Assembly: GCA_012511955.1 (NCBI GenBank)
Contig: JAAZFC010000015.1
Span: 1 to 57,225, forward strand
Reading direction: 5' to 3'
Source: Fibrobacter sp.
GTDB lineage: Bacteria; Fibrobacterota; Fibrobacteria; Fibrobacterales; Fibrobacteraceae
Length of the DNA stretch: 57,225 bases
Shown: positions 43,645 through 52,159 of the stretch, in pieces
Layout of the letters: every line of letters begins with the position of its first letter
Position numbering within the stretch: the stretch's first letter is position 1
The notes under the pieces: model-generated
Told to the model about the DNA's origin: nothing
What the model saw: only the letters and a program-made list of their open reading frames with translations
Database searches by the model: none
Translations under genes and position numbers: made by a program

Positions 43645-44742
43645 TTACCAATCTTGCATGCAAAACAAGTTGGAAAATCCTTCGTATATTTGAACATAGG
43701 CAGTATTAGCACTAATTTTGCCCCATGCGGCTTGGGAATTATAACCTGGCACACTAATTTCAGATGTAGTTGAACCATTAGTTAATTTTCCAATATCTCG
43801 TGCTGTGGGAGCTGTTGAGGATGCGCCACAAATAATTTGGCCTCTAATTTCTGCGAAATTTAATTTATAGATGCCAGGACTTTCAAATACTTGATTTCCA
43901 CCTCCATAGGTCATGGAAAACTCCGGACATTCCGTGCCTTTGGGGCATACCACGGGGGCATTTGGATCTGCTTCTGGGTCGGGATCAGGGTCTTGGGATT
44001 CTGAGCTTGATGAAATTGGATCAGGGTCGGGCACTTGTGCTACACTGGAAGATGAAGGGATAATTGGAGCTACACTGGAAGATGAAGGCATAACTTGGGT
44101 TACACTAGACGAAGAAACTGGAAGAGCTACGCTTGAAGATGAGGGAACAACTGGAGCTACACTGGAAGATGGGGGTATAATCTGCACCACACTGGAAGAA
44201 CTTCTATTGATAATAACAAATTGTGAACTGCTTGATAAGCGAGGACCAGGGGATGAATTGCCGCCTGGAGCGCTATAATTAGCAGAAGATGTTGGGCTAG
44301 GGGAGCTAGAGCCTTGGGCAGAACTTCCAGGAGTAGGAATTATTATCATTGAGGACGAACTACTTTGTTCAGGAGTTGTATCTTCGCCTTGGGTGCCAGA
44401 ACTTGAAGACTTGTCAACATCTTCATGGGGTGGATTATCGTCAGGATCGTTATTATCAGGAATAATTACAGAGTCTAAAGTAGAGTCTGCAGGTTGAGTA
44501 CTGTCTTCAAGATCAGGTTTAGGTTCAGAATCTTGACTTGGAGGAGTGTCTCCACCATATTTTTCTATCCATTGGCTAACAATATTTGAGTCAATGGTTC
44601 TATTAAATTCACTTTCGTGTAAAAAAGCTTCATTAGTTTCGGTGAAGTCAACCACAATGCCTTGTCCACACATTAACAAAAAACTTGCTAAAAACAATAG
44701 CAATAAAAGTTGCAGTAAATGCAATTTGTTAGACTTGTGCAT
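43645..44742 (-). CDS. Serine-rich-linker lipoprotein
   Basis: 365 residues from the ATG at 44742; the TTG at 44760 is less likely. Lipobox FLLMC. The mature start (VVDFTETNEAF, SNIVSQWIEKYGGD) resembles the next gene upstream on the same strand. About 45-265 is a low-complexity linker with at least ten SSSS/SSSSS blocks separated by short hydrophobic-Pro spacers, then a PDPDPE stretch. The C-terminal about 95 residues have paired Cys and end in LFCMQDW. Typical of exported Fibrobacter proteins in which Ser linkers separate modules; ligand unknown. Confidence 0.75.
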   Translation of the reverse strand: MHKSNKLHLLQLLLLLFLASFLLMCGQGIVVDFTETNEAFLHESEFNRTIDSNIVSQWIEKYGGDTPPSQDSEPKPDLEDSTQPADSTLDSVIIPDNNDPDDNPPHEDVDKSSSSGTQGEDTTPEQSSSSSMIIIPTPGSSAQGSSSPSPTSSANYSAPGGNSSPGPRLSSSSQFVIINRSSSSVVQIIPPSSSVAPVVPSSSSVALPVSSSSVTQVMPSSSSVAPIIPSSSSVAQVPDPDPISSSSESQDPDPDPEADPNAPVVCPKGTECPEFSMTYGGGNQVFESPGIYKLNFAEIRGQIICGASSTAPTARDIGKLTNGSTTSEISVPGYNSQAAWGKISANTAYVQIYEGFSNLFCMQDW

Positions 44743-44811
44743 TTCCAATCCTTTTTCCAAACAATTAGTCCTAACTATAAAATAACTTAATATAGTCTAT
44801 TAAGCAAATAT

Positions 44812-44834
44812 AAAAAAAACCCCGCATGGCGGAG
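44812..44834 (-). terminator. Intrinsic terminator of the Pro-Asp lipoprotein gene
   Basis: On the minus strand CTCCGC, loop CAT, GCGGGG (one G-U pair) is followed by eight T (44819-44812). It lies just downstream of the lipoprotein gene that ends at 44859. Confidence 0.75.
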
Positions 44835-44858
44835 CTTTTAGAGTTTTAAAAGTTTAAT

Positions 44859-45626
44859 TTACCACCCCATCTGGCATTTGGCAGGACCATTGCTTACGGT
44901 AACAGTTCCAGTACCATTAGCTGGTACATTAGATATACTACCATAGTAGCTAGTAACTGTACCTGTAACGCCACCAATATCTATAGTAGTTGAGGTGTTT
45001 TCTTGACCATTGCAAGAAAAAGTACCAGATGTTTTGTTGTTTTGTGCCCAACTTGCAATTGCAATTGTAATGTTATGAGAACCGTCTGGGATATCAACTT
45101 GGACATTGTCGCCAACTATACTAATTCCACCCCCTGGATCTGGAATGGGATCTGGATCTGGTTCAGGGTCGGGGATAATTATCCCTTGGGAACTAGAGCT
45201 TGGTGGTGGAGGCGGCGGTGGTGGCGGAATAACCGCAGCGGATGAACTGGAAGGAGTTGGTAATGGTGGCACAAATGCCGAAGAACTTGAGGCTGGAGGG
45301 ATAGGAGGGAATGGCCCTGGATCTGGGTTAGGATCTGGATCTGGGATGGGATCAGGGCCTGGATTAGGATCTGGATCTGGGATGGGATTAGGATCTGGAT
45401 TAGGATCTGGTTCAGGATCAGGCAAATCAGGAACATGTTCATTTCCATATTTATTTACATATTCATTCACTTTGCTTGAGTCGTTTTTTACACTTTCTAC
45501 AAAATTATGATCAGCTGTAATAGCATCTAAATCTTCAGTAAGATCAAAAATCTCACCAGATCCACAAGAAAGCAAAACGCCACTAAGCGCTATGCCAGCA
45601 AAAGCTAAAATATATTTCTTATTCAT
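44859..45626 (-). CDS. Pro-Asp and serine-linker lipoprotein, paralogue of the 43.6-kb gene
   Basis: 255 residues. Lipobox LLSC; mature start FDLTEDLDAITADHNFVESV, then VNEYVNKYGNE as in its neighbour. About 70-165 is a linker of DPNPDPNP-type repeats, a run of nine Pro and three SSSS blocks; the DNA repeats in units of six bases. The C-terminal about 85 residues are a Thr/Ser-rich beta domain with two Cys, ending CQMGW, matching the C...W ending of the neighbour. Exported, probably surface-exposed; function unknown. Confidence 0.75.
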   Translation of the reverse strand: MNKKYILAFAGIALSGVLLSCGSGEIFDLTEDLDAITADHNFVESVKNDSSKVNEYVNKYGNEHVPDLPDPEPDPNPDPNPIPDPDPNPGPDPIPDPDPNPDPGPFPPIPPASSSSAFVPPLPTPSSSSAAVIPPPPPPPPPSSSSQGIIIPDPEPDPDPIPDPGGGISIVGDNVQVDIPDGSHNITIAIASWAQNNKTSGTFSCNGQENTSTTIDIGGVTGTVTSYYGSISNVPANGTGTVTVSNGPAKCQMGW

Positions 45627-45740
45627 ATTAACCTCTATTCTTACATAATTTAATTAATTTATCAAAAAAAAAATAAGATTTCTTTAGAATTGCTTCTTTA
45701 GTCGATGAAAAATTTATTTATAAAATAATTAGAGGATTTT

Positions 45741-46568
45741 ATGATTAAGATAATGATTAATGGATTGCCTGGAAATATGGGACAAATTGTAGCAGAAACA
45801 GCCCTAGAAAAAGCTTTAGCTTTAATACCATATTCTCTTACAGGTCAAGCTATTACGGAAGACGAGTTTTCTGTGAAAAATCAAAACTTTAAACTTTTAA
45901 AACCCGATACACGACAAGAAGTTATAGAGCAAATCAAAAAAGAGCATGGTAACTTTATTGCCATTGATTATACCCATCCTTCTGCGGTGAATGAAAACGC
46001 AGAGTTTTATGTGCGCAATGGCATTCCTTTTGTTATGGGAACCACTGGGGGAGACCGCGAAGCACTGATGGATTTAGTGGAAAAAGCTTCGCATTCTTGT
46101 GTGATCGCACCCAATATGGCCAAGCAAATTGTGGCTTTTCAAGCCCTTATGGAAATGTGGGCTCAAGAGTTTCCCCAAACCTTTGCAGCTTACGATTTAA
46201 GCGTGGTAGAAAGCCATCAAAAAACTAAAGCAGACACTTCAGGGACAGCCAAAGCTGTGTGTGAATCATTGCTTAAATTAGGGCCAGACCTAGAGCATGG
46301 AGAAATTCAGTTAGTGCGCACTGAAGATGCCCAGCTTAAAATGGGTGTTCCCCAAGAGCATTTAAAGGGGCATGCTTTTCATACATACGGCCTGACAAGT
46401 CCAGACAAATCAGTGCATTTTGAATTTCAACACAATGTTTGTGGTCGTAAGGTTTATGCCGAAGGCACCATAGATGCAGCCATATTTTTGCACCAACAAA
46501 TCCAAAAGAACTCAGCCAATAAATGCTTTTCCATGGTAGATGTGTTACGCGCAGGCGCTATGGATTAA
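45741..46568 (+). CDS. dapB: 4-hydroxy-tetrahydrodipicolinate reductase
   Basis: 275 residues. The Rossmann start is MINGLPGNMGQIVAE; IDYTHPSAVNEN, PFVMGTTGGDRE, APNMAKQIVAF and ESHQKTKADTSGTAKA are the DapB substrate and catalytic blocks, with the plant/cyanobacterial-like variant HQ(K)TKADTSGTAK. It makes tetrahydrodipicolinate for lysine and meso-diaminopimelate. AGAGG lies before the ATG. It converges on the Mla ATPase gene with a 2-base gap. Confidence 0.92.
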   Translation: MIKIMINGLPGNMGQIVAETALEKALALIPYSLTGQAITEDEFSVKNQNFKLLKPDTRQEVIEQIKKEHGNFIAIDYTHPSAVNENAEFYVRNGIPFVMGTTGGDREALMDLVEKASHSCVIAPNMAKQIVAFQALMEMWAQEFPQTFAAYDLSVVESHQKTKADTSGTAKAVCESLLKLGPDLEHGEIQLVRTEDAQLKMGVPQEHLKGHAFHTYGLTSPDKSVHFEFQHNVCGRKVYAEGTIDAAIFLHQQIQKNSANKCFSMVDVLRAGAMD

Positions 46569-46570
46569 GC

Positions 46571-47365
46571 TCAATCACCGTCTTCTAGGCCTGTGGGTAA
46601 TTCCCGTTGTCCGGTAATAAATTGTTGCACATAAGGGTTGGTGGAATTTTTGATTTCATCCACTGTGCCTGTTTGTATGATATGCCCGCCGTAGAGCATA
46701 GCAATGCGGTCAGCGACTTTAAAAGCAGAAGCCATATCGTGGGTTACCACCACAGAAGTTACATGCAGTTTGCGTTGCATATCTAAAATTAAATCATTGA
46801 TTACATCAGAGGTAATAGGGTCTAGGCCCGTGGTGGGTTCATCGTAAAGTATAACTTCGGGGTTGAGGGCGATGGCTCGAGCCAAGGCCACCCGTTTACG
46901 CATTCCTCCCGAAAGTTCCGAAGGCATTTTGCTTCTAAATTCTGGTTTTAAGTTGATTAACTCTAGCTTTTCAGTTACGATATTTTGAATCTGCTCTTCA
47001 GATAGATTAGGGTTATGTTCCCGCAAAGCAAAGGCGATGTTTTCACCAGTGCTCATGGAGTCAAACAAAGCCCCCATTTGAAAAACCATTCCCATGCGCT
47101 TGCGAATGGTACGAGTATCAAAAAAGTCAGGGGTAGAAATAGTGATTCCATCAATGCTTACTTCGCCACCGGTGGGTTGCAATAATCCTATCATGTGTTT
47201 GAGGATAACGGATTTACCTCCACCGGATTGCCCAATTACCACCATGGTTTCACCCCGGCGTATATCTAAATTAATATCTTGTAAAACCACCTGCTTACCA
47301 AAAACTTTGCGCAAGTGTTTGAGCTCTATCATTACATCATTGGGGTCTATTATTACATTGGGCAT
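46571..47365 (-). CDS. MlaF/MceG-type ABC transporter ATPase
   Basis: 264 residues. Walker A is GQSGGGKSVILKH, the signature is LSGGMRKRVALARA, Walker B is VILYDEPTTGLDP and the switch His is in VVTHDM. The GGGKSV and GGMRKR variants are typical of MlaF/MceG, which power lipid transport between outer and inner membranes. The permease gene lies 8 bases upstream. No MCE (MlaD) protein is adjacent. Confidence 0.9.
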   Translation of the reverse strand: MPNVIIDPNDVMIELKHLRKVFGKQVVLQDINLDIRRGETMVVIGQSGGGKSVILKHMIGLLQPTGGEVSIDGITISTPDFFDTRTIRKRMGMVFQMGALFDSMSTGENIAFALREHNPNLSEEQIQNIVTEKLELINLKPEFRSKMPSELSGGMRKRVALARAIALNPEVILYDEPTTGLDPITSDVINDLILDMQRKLHVTSVVVTHDMASAFKVADRIAMLYGGHIIQTGTVDEIKNSTNPYVQQFITGQRELPTGLEDGD

Positions 47366-47373
47366 ATTTAACC

Positions 47374-48156
47374 TTAACTAAACATTAATAAAGCAATAAA
47401 CAAATCAAAAACCAGCAGAGATACGCAAGCAGAAACTACAGTTTTCATGGTAGCTTGACCCACGCCTTTAGCACCTGCACCAGCATTTAATCCATGATAA
47501 TATCCTAAAGAAAATATAATTATACCAAAAACCACTGATTTAATTAGTCCAGAGAACAAATCCATGTTTTCAAAAAGATATTGAACTCCTGTAAAATAAG
47601 TATAAGTGGTTATATCTAAACCCACCAAACACACAATCCAACCGCCAATTATGGCTAAAAACGAAGACATAATGGTAAGGCATGGCACCATGATCAAAAA
47701 AGTTAAAAATCGGGGCATAGCCAAGTAGCGCAAGGGGTCTAAATTCAAAACTTCGTAAGCGGCTAGTTCTTCTTTTTCACGCATGGAACCAATTTCAGCG
47801 GCGAGGGCACTACCCACTCGGCCGGCTAAGACCAAAGCAGTGAGAATGGGGCCAAGTTCAATTAATACCATTTTAGCCACGGCAGTTCCAATAAATTTAT
47901 CGGGAATCAAGCCCCTAAATTGATATTCACTTTGTACAGCAGCCACCGCTCCTGTAAAGAGCGATGTTATAAACAGCAAAGGAATGGAAGAAACACCAAT
48001 ATTTACCATCTGCCTTATGGTGAGTTCAGGGTTTTTGCGGACCAAGGGCACTCTTTTGATTATTTGAATCAAAAGCCAAGCAATTTCACCTACTGCCATA
48101 ATTCCTTCGGCTATTAGGCGCGCTATATACTTAAATGGTGTGAGTAATACAGTCAT
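47374..48156 (-). CDS. MlaE-family ABC transporter permease
   Basis: 260 residues, about five membrane helices. IELGPILTALVLAGRVGSALAAEIGSMREKEELAAYEVLNLDPLRYLAMPR is the family's conserved cytoplasmic block (quoted by its key parts: ELGP, AGRVG, EIGSM, EEL.A). Partner of the ATPase encoded immediately downstream; starts 3 bases after dnaB. Confidence 0.9.
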   Translation of the reverse strand: MTVLLTPFKYIARLIAEGIMAVGEIAWLLIQIIKRVPLVRKNPELTIRQMVNIGVSSIPLLFITSLFTGAVAAVQSEYQFRGLIPDKFIGTAVAKMVLIELGPILTALVLAGRVGSALAAEIGSMREKEELAAYEVLNLDPLRYLAMPRFLTFLIMVPCLTIMSSFLAIIGGWIVCLVGLDITTYTYFTGVQYLFENMDLFSGLIKSVVFGIIIFSLGYYHGLNAGAGAKGVGQATMKTVVSACVSLLVFDLFIALLMFS

Positions 48157-48159
48157 AGG

Positions 48160-49533
48160 CTATGGGTCAAAACTACCAAAACCACCATCATCGGGGGCTT
48201 CAGCTGCGGTATAATCTCTGAAAGTAGCATATTCTCCTGCAAAAAACAGGGGAATATCTTCAATGGGGCCGTTACGGTGCTTAGCCACCACCAATTCGGC
48301 GTAATTGGGGCCGCGTTCATCGTCACGATTATATATCCATGGTCGGTGAATAAACCAAACCATATCTGCATCTTGCTCAATGGATCCCGATTCACGCAAA
48401 TCAGAAAGCATGGGACGGCCTTTGCGGCTGGGGTCTTCAGCTTTACGGGAAAGTTGCGCTAAACTAAGCACGGGTACATCTAGCTCCTTGGCCATAATTT
48501 TTAATCCCCGGGACACATTGCCAATGGCCACAGAGCGGTTTTCTGCTTTACCCACATCCATAAGTTGAAGATAATCCACTACAATTAAATCCAAACCTTG
48601 GCGCCGAGCCAAATTTCTGCATTTTGAGCGCAATTCAGTGATAGACAGGCTAGCTTGGTCATCAATATAAAGCTTAGATTTAACTATTTCATCTGAAAAC
48701 ATGGGGATTTTTTTGTACTCATGATTGGGCAGGCGACCAGTACGAAGCAAGTTCATATTAATTTCAGCACGGGAACATAAAACCCTTTGCACCAACTGTT
48801 CAGCACCCATTTCTAGACTAAAGAAAGCAACTTTTTTATTATAGACTATGGCAGCATTGGCGGCTAAAGTTAAAGCCAAAGCTGTTTTACCCATGGCGGG
48901 GCGACCCGCCAATATGATTAAATCGGATTTTTGCAAACCATTGGTCAATTTATCTAAATCTCTAAAACCCGTGGGACAACCGCTAATATCATCTTTACTG
49001 TAGCGTTCAATCATTTGCAAAACTATATCCATCACGGCGCCAATGGGCTGTAGAGAATCGCTTACTTGTTGTTGGGATATTTCAAAAATCTTTTGTTCGG
49101 CTCTTTCTATGACTTCGGTGGGGTTTGCGGAAGGGTCTAATGCTTCACGCACCACCTGCTGGCTAGTTTTAAGTAAACCCCGCAATAGTGATTTTTGTTT
49201 GATAATATCGGCATGGAAACGAGCATTGGCTGCACTAGCCACACTTTCCATAAGAGTAAAAAGATATTCTTGTCCACCAACCTTGGTTAATTCTTCTTGG
49301 GTTTGCAAATGTTCAGCGATGGTAACAGCATCGATGCCAATAGCTTCTTGGTCGAGATGCATCATGGCACGGAAAATCATCTGGTGTTTTTCCCAGTAAA
49401 AATCTTCTGCGGTTATTACTTCTAAGCATTCCGGTAGCATATCGCTATCTTGCATCAAGCCACCTAAAAGGTGTGTTTCGGCTTCCAAGGCGTGGGGGGG
49501 CTCTAAACTTGTGGGGACCATATTATTCATCAT
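48160..49533 (-). CDS. dnaB: Replicative DNA helicase DnaB
   Basis: 457 residues. The N-terminal collar domain (PHALEAETHLLGGLMQDSD) is followed by the RecA-like motor: Walker A GRPAMGKTALALT, VAFFSLEMGAEQLVQR, IVVDYLQLM and LAQLSRKAEDPSRKGRPMLSDLRESGSIEQDAD, all canonical. No intein is seen. It unwinds DNA at the fork as a hexamer. It lies between the UDG-like gene (15 bases) and the MlaE permease (3 bases). Confidence 0.96.
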   Translation of the reverse strand: MMNNMVPTSLEPPHALEAETHLLGGLMQDSDMLPECLEVITAEDFYWEKHQMIFRAMMHLDQEAIGIDAVTIAEHLQTQEELTKVGGQEYLFTLMESVASAANARFHADIIKQKSLLRGLLKTSQQVVREALDPSANPTEVIERAEQKIFEISQQQVSDSLQPIGAVMDIVLQMIERYSKDDISGCPTGFRDLDKLTNGLQKSDLIILAGRPAMGKTALALTLAANAAIVYNKKVAFFSLEMGAEQLVQRVLCSRAEINMNLLRTGRLPNHEYKKIPMFSDEIVKSKLYIDDQASLSITELRSKCRNLARRQGLDLIVVDYLQLMDVGKAENRSVAIGNVSRGLKIMAKELDVPVLSLAQLSRKAEDPSRKGRPMLSDLRESGSIEQDADMVWFIHRPWIYNRDDERGPNYAELVVAKHRNGPIEDIPLFFAGEYATFRDYTAAEAPDDGGFGSFDP

Positions 49534-49548
49534 ATAAAGTATTAAATA

Positions 49549-50286
49549 TTAAGGTATATTAAAAAAACCAGAGCGGGGAAAATGCTGCCTCCAAGTTACA
49601 TGCTTTAGCTGTGGATTTTTCAACATGGAAAGCGGATCTAGCAAAGGAATAAATTGAAGTTCATTGTTTAGTTTTTTTTCTTTTAAAATTTCACCACCAT
49701 TTTTTTCTAAACTATAGCCTCGCCCTAAAAGACCTTGCAGGGTATTTTCACCCAGTAAAATCACCATTTTAGCTTGTAAAAGATTAAGTTCTTTTATTAA
49801 TAGGCGACTATATTGTCGCAATTCTAGGGTTACCGGTGCGCGAGAAAGCGGCTTTTTAATCAAATAAGTGCGCACGCATTGGGAGTAATCGATATTCACG
49901 GCTTTAAACATATTGTGCAATAGCTTTTCGCTAGCTTCAGGAAGATATTGATCTTTATTTAGGTCTTGGGGAGCATTAAAGCTAACCACCACCAAGTCGT
50001 TATTAGAACTTAAAAATGATTTGGCAATATCTTGGCTTTTATATAATGGGTGTTCGGATAGCAGGTTGTAATAATCGTCAAGATGGGCGCAGTTTTCAAT
50101 AGCTTCCCACCTGTATATTTTTGTTAGACCCATTGGTGGAGGAAGTTTAAACTCTTTACCTTCTGGACTAGATGCTACTGAACCGCCTTGAGCTGCAGTC
50201 TGGGTAAGGCGGCGCAAGGGCGGGGCAGCAGAAGGCGTGCTAAGTGCTGAGGGTGGGGTAGCGGCGGTTGAAGGCGCATTATGCAC
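49549..50286 (-). CDS. Uracil-DNA glycosylase-superfamily protein, start uncertain
   Basis: 245 residues from a GTG at 50286, but the true gene probably starts further upstream. The same frame stays open to about 50413 and codes for a plausible helix (SKELIGYLEAQIELGG, TELYFPEAF), yet I find no ATG, GTG or TTG there. After an Ala/Pro-rich linker, VVVSFNAPQD, YLPEASEKLLHNMFKA, VRTYLIKKPLS, MVILLGENTLQGLLG and PLLDPLSMLKNP follow the order of family-4-like UDGs. The iron-sulfur cysteines and the usual GExPG motif are lost, so enzyme activity is doubtful. It lies between coaBC and dnaB. Confidence 0.6.
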   Translation of the reverse strand: MHNAPSTAATPPSALSTPSAAPPLRRLTQTAAQGGSVASSPEGKEFKLPPPMGLTKIYRWEAIENCAHLDDYYNLLSEHPLYKSQDIAKSFLSSNNDLVVVSFNAPQDLNKDQYLPEASEKLLHNMFKAVNIDYSQCVRTYLIKKPLSRAPVTLELRQYSRLLIKELNLLQAKMVILLGENTLQGLLGRGYSLEKNGGEILKEKKLNNELQFIPLLDPLSMLKNPQLKHVTWRQHFPRSGFFNIP

Positions 50287-50395
50287 TGGGGACGGGGGTG
50301 GGGAAGTGGGTTTAAGAGAAAATTCAAAAGCTTCAGGAAAATACAGCTCTGTACCACCGAGTTCTATTTGGGCTTCTAAATAGCCAATTAGTTCT

Positions 50396-51646
50396 TTAGA
50401 CTCCTGAAATCTCCTCGATTTTATTCCTTATTTGTTGGGCTAGAGATTTTTTGCTGCCTAAGGCCAAAGATGGTGCATTTTCCAGTTGGTGTTGGCTCTC
50501 TAAAATGCAAAATTCCACCGAATCTTTGCCAAAACCGCTGTCTTTTTTCACGGGGGTATTTAGCACTAAAAAGTCAGCTCCAGATTTTTGCAATTTCGCA
50601 ATGCCGTGGGCTATGGGGTCGGCGGTCTCTAAGGCAAAACCCACGATGATTTGGCCAGACCTTTTTTGCTCCACCGCTGAACGCAGAATATTAGGATTAG
50701 GAACTAGCTCTAAGTTTATATTATCTCTGGAGTTCTTAATCTTCTCTTCGTTCACAACTTTAGGTCTAAAATCGGCCACGGCAGCGCAAAAAATGAGAAT
50801 ATCGTGGGAGTCTTGCAAGTCCATAACCGCTTGGTGCATATCTCGCGCAGACTTCACGGGGTAACTTTGGGCCCCGCGGGGAACTTCTGCATCCATGGGG
50901 CCATTTACTATACTAACCTGGTAGCCGGCATCCAAAAATTCTTGGGCGATGCTCACCCCAGTAATTCCGGAAGATTTGTTGGTGATGGTTCGCACGGGGT
51001 CAATGTCTTCTTCGGTGCGCCCTACGGTGATTAATAGCTTTGCTTTGGGCTTTTTGGCTGGCGAAGAAGAAGGATCTGTTGGTGTAACAAGCTTTGCTGG
51101 GGTTAAAAGCTTTTGTACCGCAGCAATGATGGTGGGAATCTCGGGAAAGCGTCCTGCGCCCACTTCACCGCAGGCCATGCGCCCAGAATCCGGTTCAACA
51201 ATGGTGCAGCCATCGTTGCGTAATTGCTCCAAATTGCGCTGCACCGCCGAGGAGAGATACATAGCTGTATTCATGGCTGGCACAATCATTTTGGGAGCGG
51301 TGCTAGCCATATAGCACAGCGAAACGGGCTCGTCGGCTAAACCCTGGGAAATCTTACCCATGGTGTTTGCCGAAGCTGGGGCTATTATATATATATCGCC
51401 CCAGCGAGGAAAATCTATATGCTGAAAAGCTGAAGGGCTTTGATTTGCGCCCGCCGTATAAACAGGATGGTTAGAAAGGGCGGCAAAAGTAAGAGGACTG
51501 ACAAAATCTTCGGCGCTGGGAGTCATAACCACGCGCACTTCGGCCCCTGCGTCTTGCAAACGGCGCAATAATTCACAGGATTTATAGAGGGCTATGCCAC
51601 CACTAAGCCCCAATAAAATTCGCTTTGCTTTTAGCGGTTGGTTCAT
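50396..51646 (-). CDS. coaBC: Bifunctional phosphopantothenoylcysteine decarboxylase / phosphopantothenate-cysteine ligase
   Basis: 416 residues. The N-terminal flavoprotein CoaC part has GLSGGIALYKSCELLR, the active His in FQHIDFPRWGD, PASANTMGKISQGLAD, PAMNTAMY and the Cys flap NDGCTIVEPDSGRMACGEVG. The C-terminal CoaB part has ITVGRTEEDIDPVRTITN, AAVADFRP and the KIKNSRD loop. It makes 4'-phosphopantetheine for coenzyme A. It follows rpoZ, a common pairing. Confidence 0.94.
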   Translation of the reverse strand: MNQPLKAKRILLGLSGGIALYKSCELLRRLQDAGAEVRVVMTPSAEDFVSPLTFAALSNHPVYTAGANQSPSAFQHIDFPRWGDIYIIAPASANTMGKISQGLADEPVSLCYMASTAPKMIVPAMNTAMYLSSAVQRNLEQLRNDGCTIVEPDSGRMACGEVGAGRFPEIPTIIAAVQKLLTPAKLVTPTDPSSSPAKKPKAKLLITVGRTEEDIDPVRTITNKSSGITGVSIAQEFLDAGYQVSIVNGPMDAEVPRGAQSYPVKSARDMHQAVMDLQDSHDILIFCAAVADFRPKVVNEEKIKNSRDNINLELVPNPNILRSAVEQKRSGQIIVGFALETADPIAHGIAKLQKSGADFLVLNTPVKKDSGFGKDSVEFCILESQHQLENAPSLALGSKKSLAQQIRNKIEEISGV

Positions 51647-51749
51647 AATGAGAAAATAGTAATTTAAATAAAAAGAAAGCCACCAAAACAGAAATTTGAC
51701 GGCTTAAACAAAAGCTTATTTAACAATAAGTCTATGTAAACTTTATGGC

Positions 51750-52010
51750 TTAGTCTCCAAAATCACCATATTCATAAGATGCATGCACAGTGCTGTGGGA
51801 ATTTTCATCTTTAGTGTATTCAAGTTTATTGTCTTGGAACTTTTTCATAGCCAAAGAAGTGGGCTTCATGTGCAATTCAATAAACTTCATGCGATGCTGG
51901 TCATTTAAAAACCTAGCTTCGTATGACATCATTACCACCGCACGGAAGATTGAACCTTCGCAATGTTCATTTTCATAAATATCATCTAAATAAAGGCGTT
52001 GTTTTGACAT
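51750..52010 (-). CDS. rpoZ: RNA polymerase omega (Rpb6-type) subunit
   Basis: 86 residues from the ATG at 52010, with AGGA six bases upstream. The frame runs back through the tRNA, so the longer version is an artefact. SIFRAVVMMSYEARFLN and MKPTSLAMKKFQDNKLEYT match the conserved omega/Rpb6 core (the KPT.LA...).  A short acidic tail follows. Its position between a tRNA and coaBC supports the call (rpoZ-coaBC is common). Small and divergent, so confidence is moderate. Confidence 0.75.
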   Translation of the reverse strand: MSKQRLYLDDIYENEHCEGSIFRAVVMMSYEARFLNDQHRMKFIELHMKPTSLAMKKFQDNKLEYTKDENSHSTVHASYEYGDFGD

Positions 52011-52034
52011 GTAGCATCCTGTTTTTAATTTTAA

Positions 52035-52118
52035 GGAGGGAGAGGGATTCGAACCCTCGTCACATTGCTGTAAACACGCTTTCCAAGCGTGCGCCTTCAA
52101 CCACTCGGCCACCCCTCC
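52035..52118 (-). tRNA. tRNA-Ser (anticodon GGA)
   Basis: On the minus strand: acceptor stem GGAGGGG/TCCCTCC (last pair G-U), D-arm GGCCGAGTGGTTGAAGGC, anticodon stem CACGC/GCGTG with loop TTGGAAA (anticodon at 52084-52082), a long variable arm (TTACA/TGTGA) and T-arm GAGGG-TTCGAAT-CCCTC. The class II arm and the GGA anticodon both mean serine, reading UCC/UCU. CCA is not encoded, and the base after the acceptor stem is U rather than the usual G. Confidence 0.95.
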
Positions 52119-52159
52119 TTTAAGGGGTAACACAAATATAATAAGCTTTATTTATTTGT

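Noticed and set aside
52011-52133. N-terminal extension of rpoZ
   Set aside because: The extension is a translation of tRNA-Ser; the ATG at 52010 has its own ribosome binding site.
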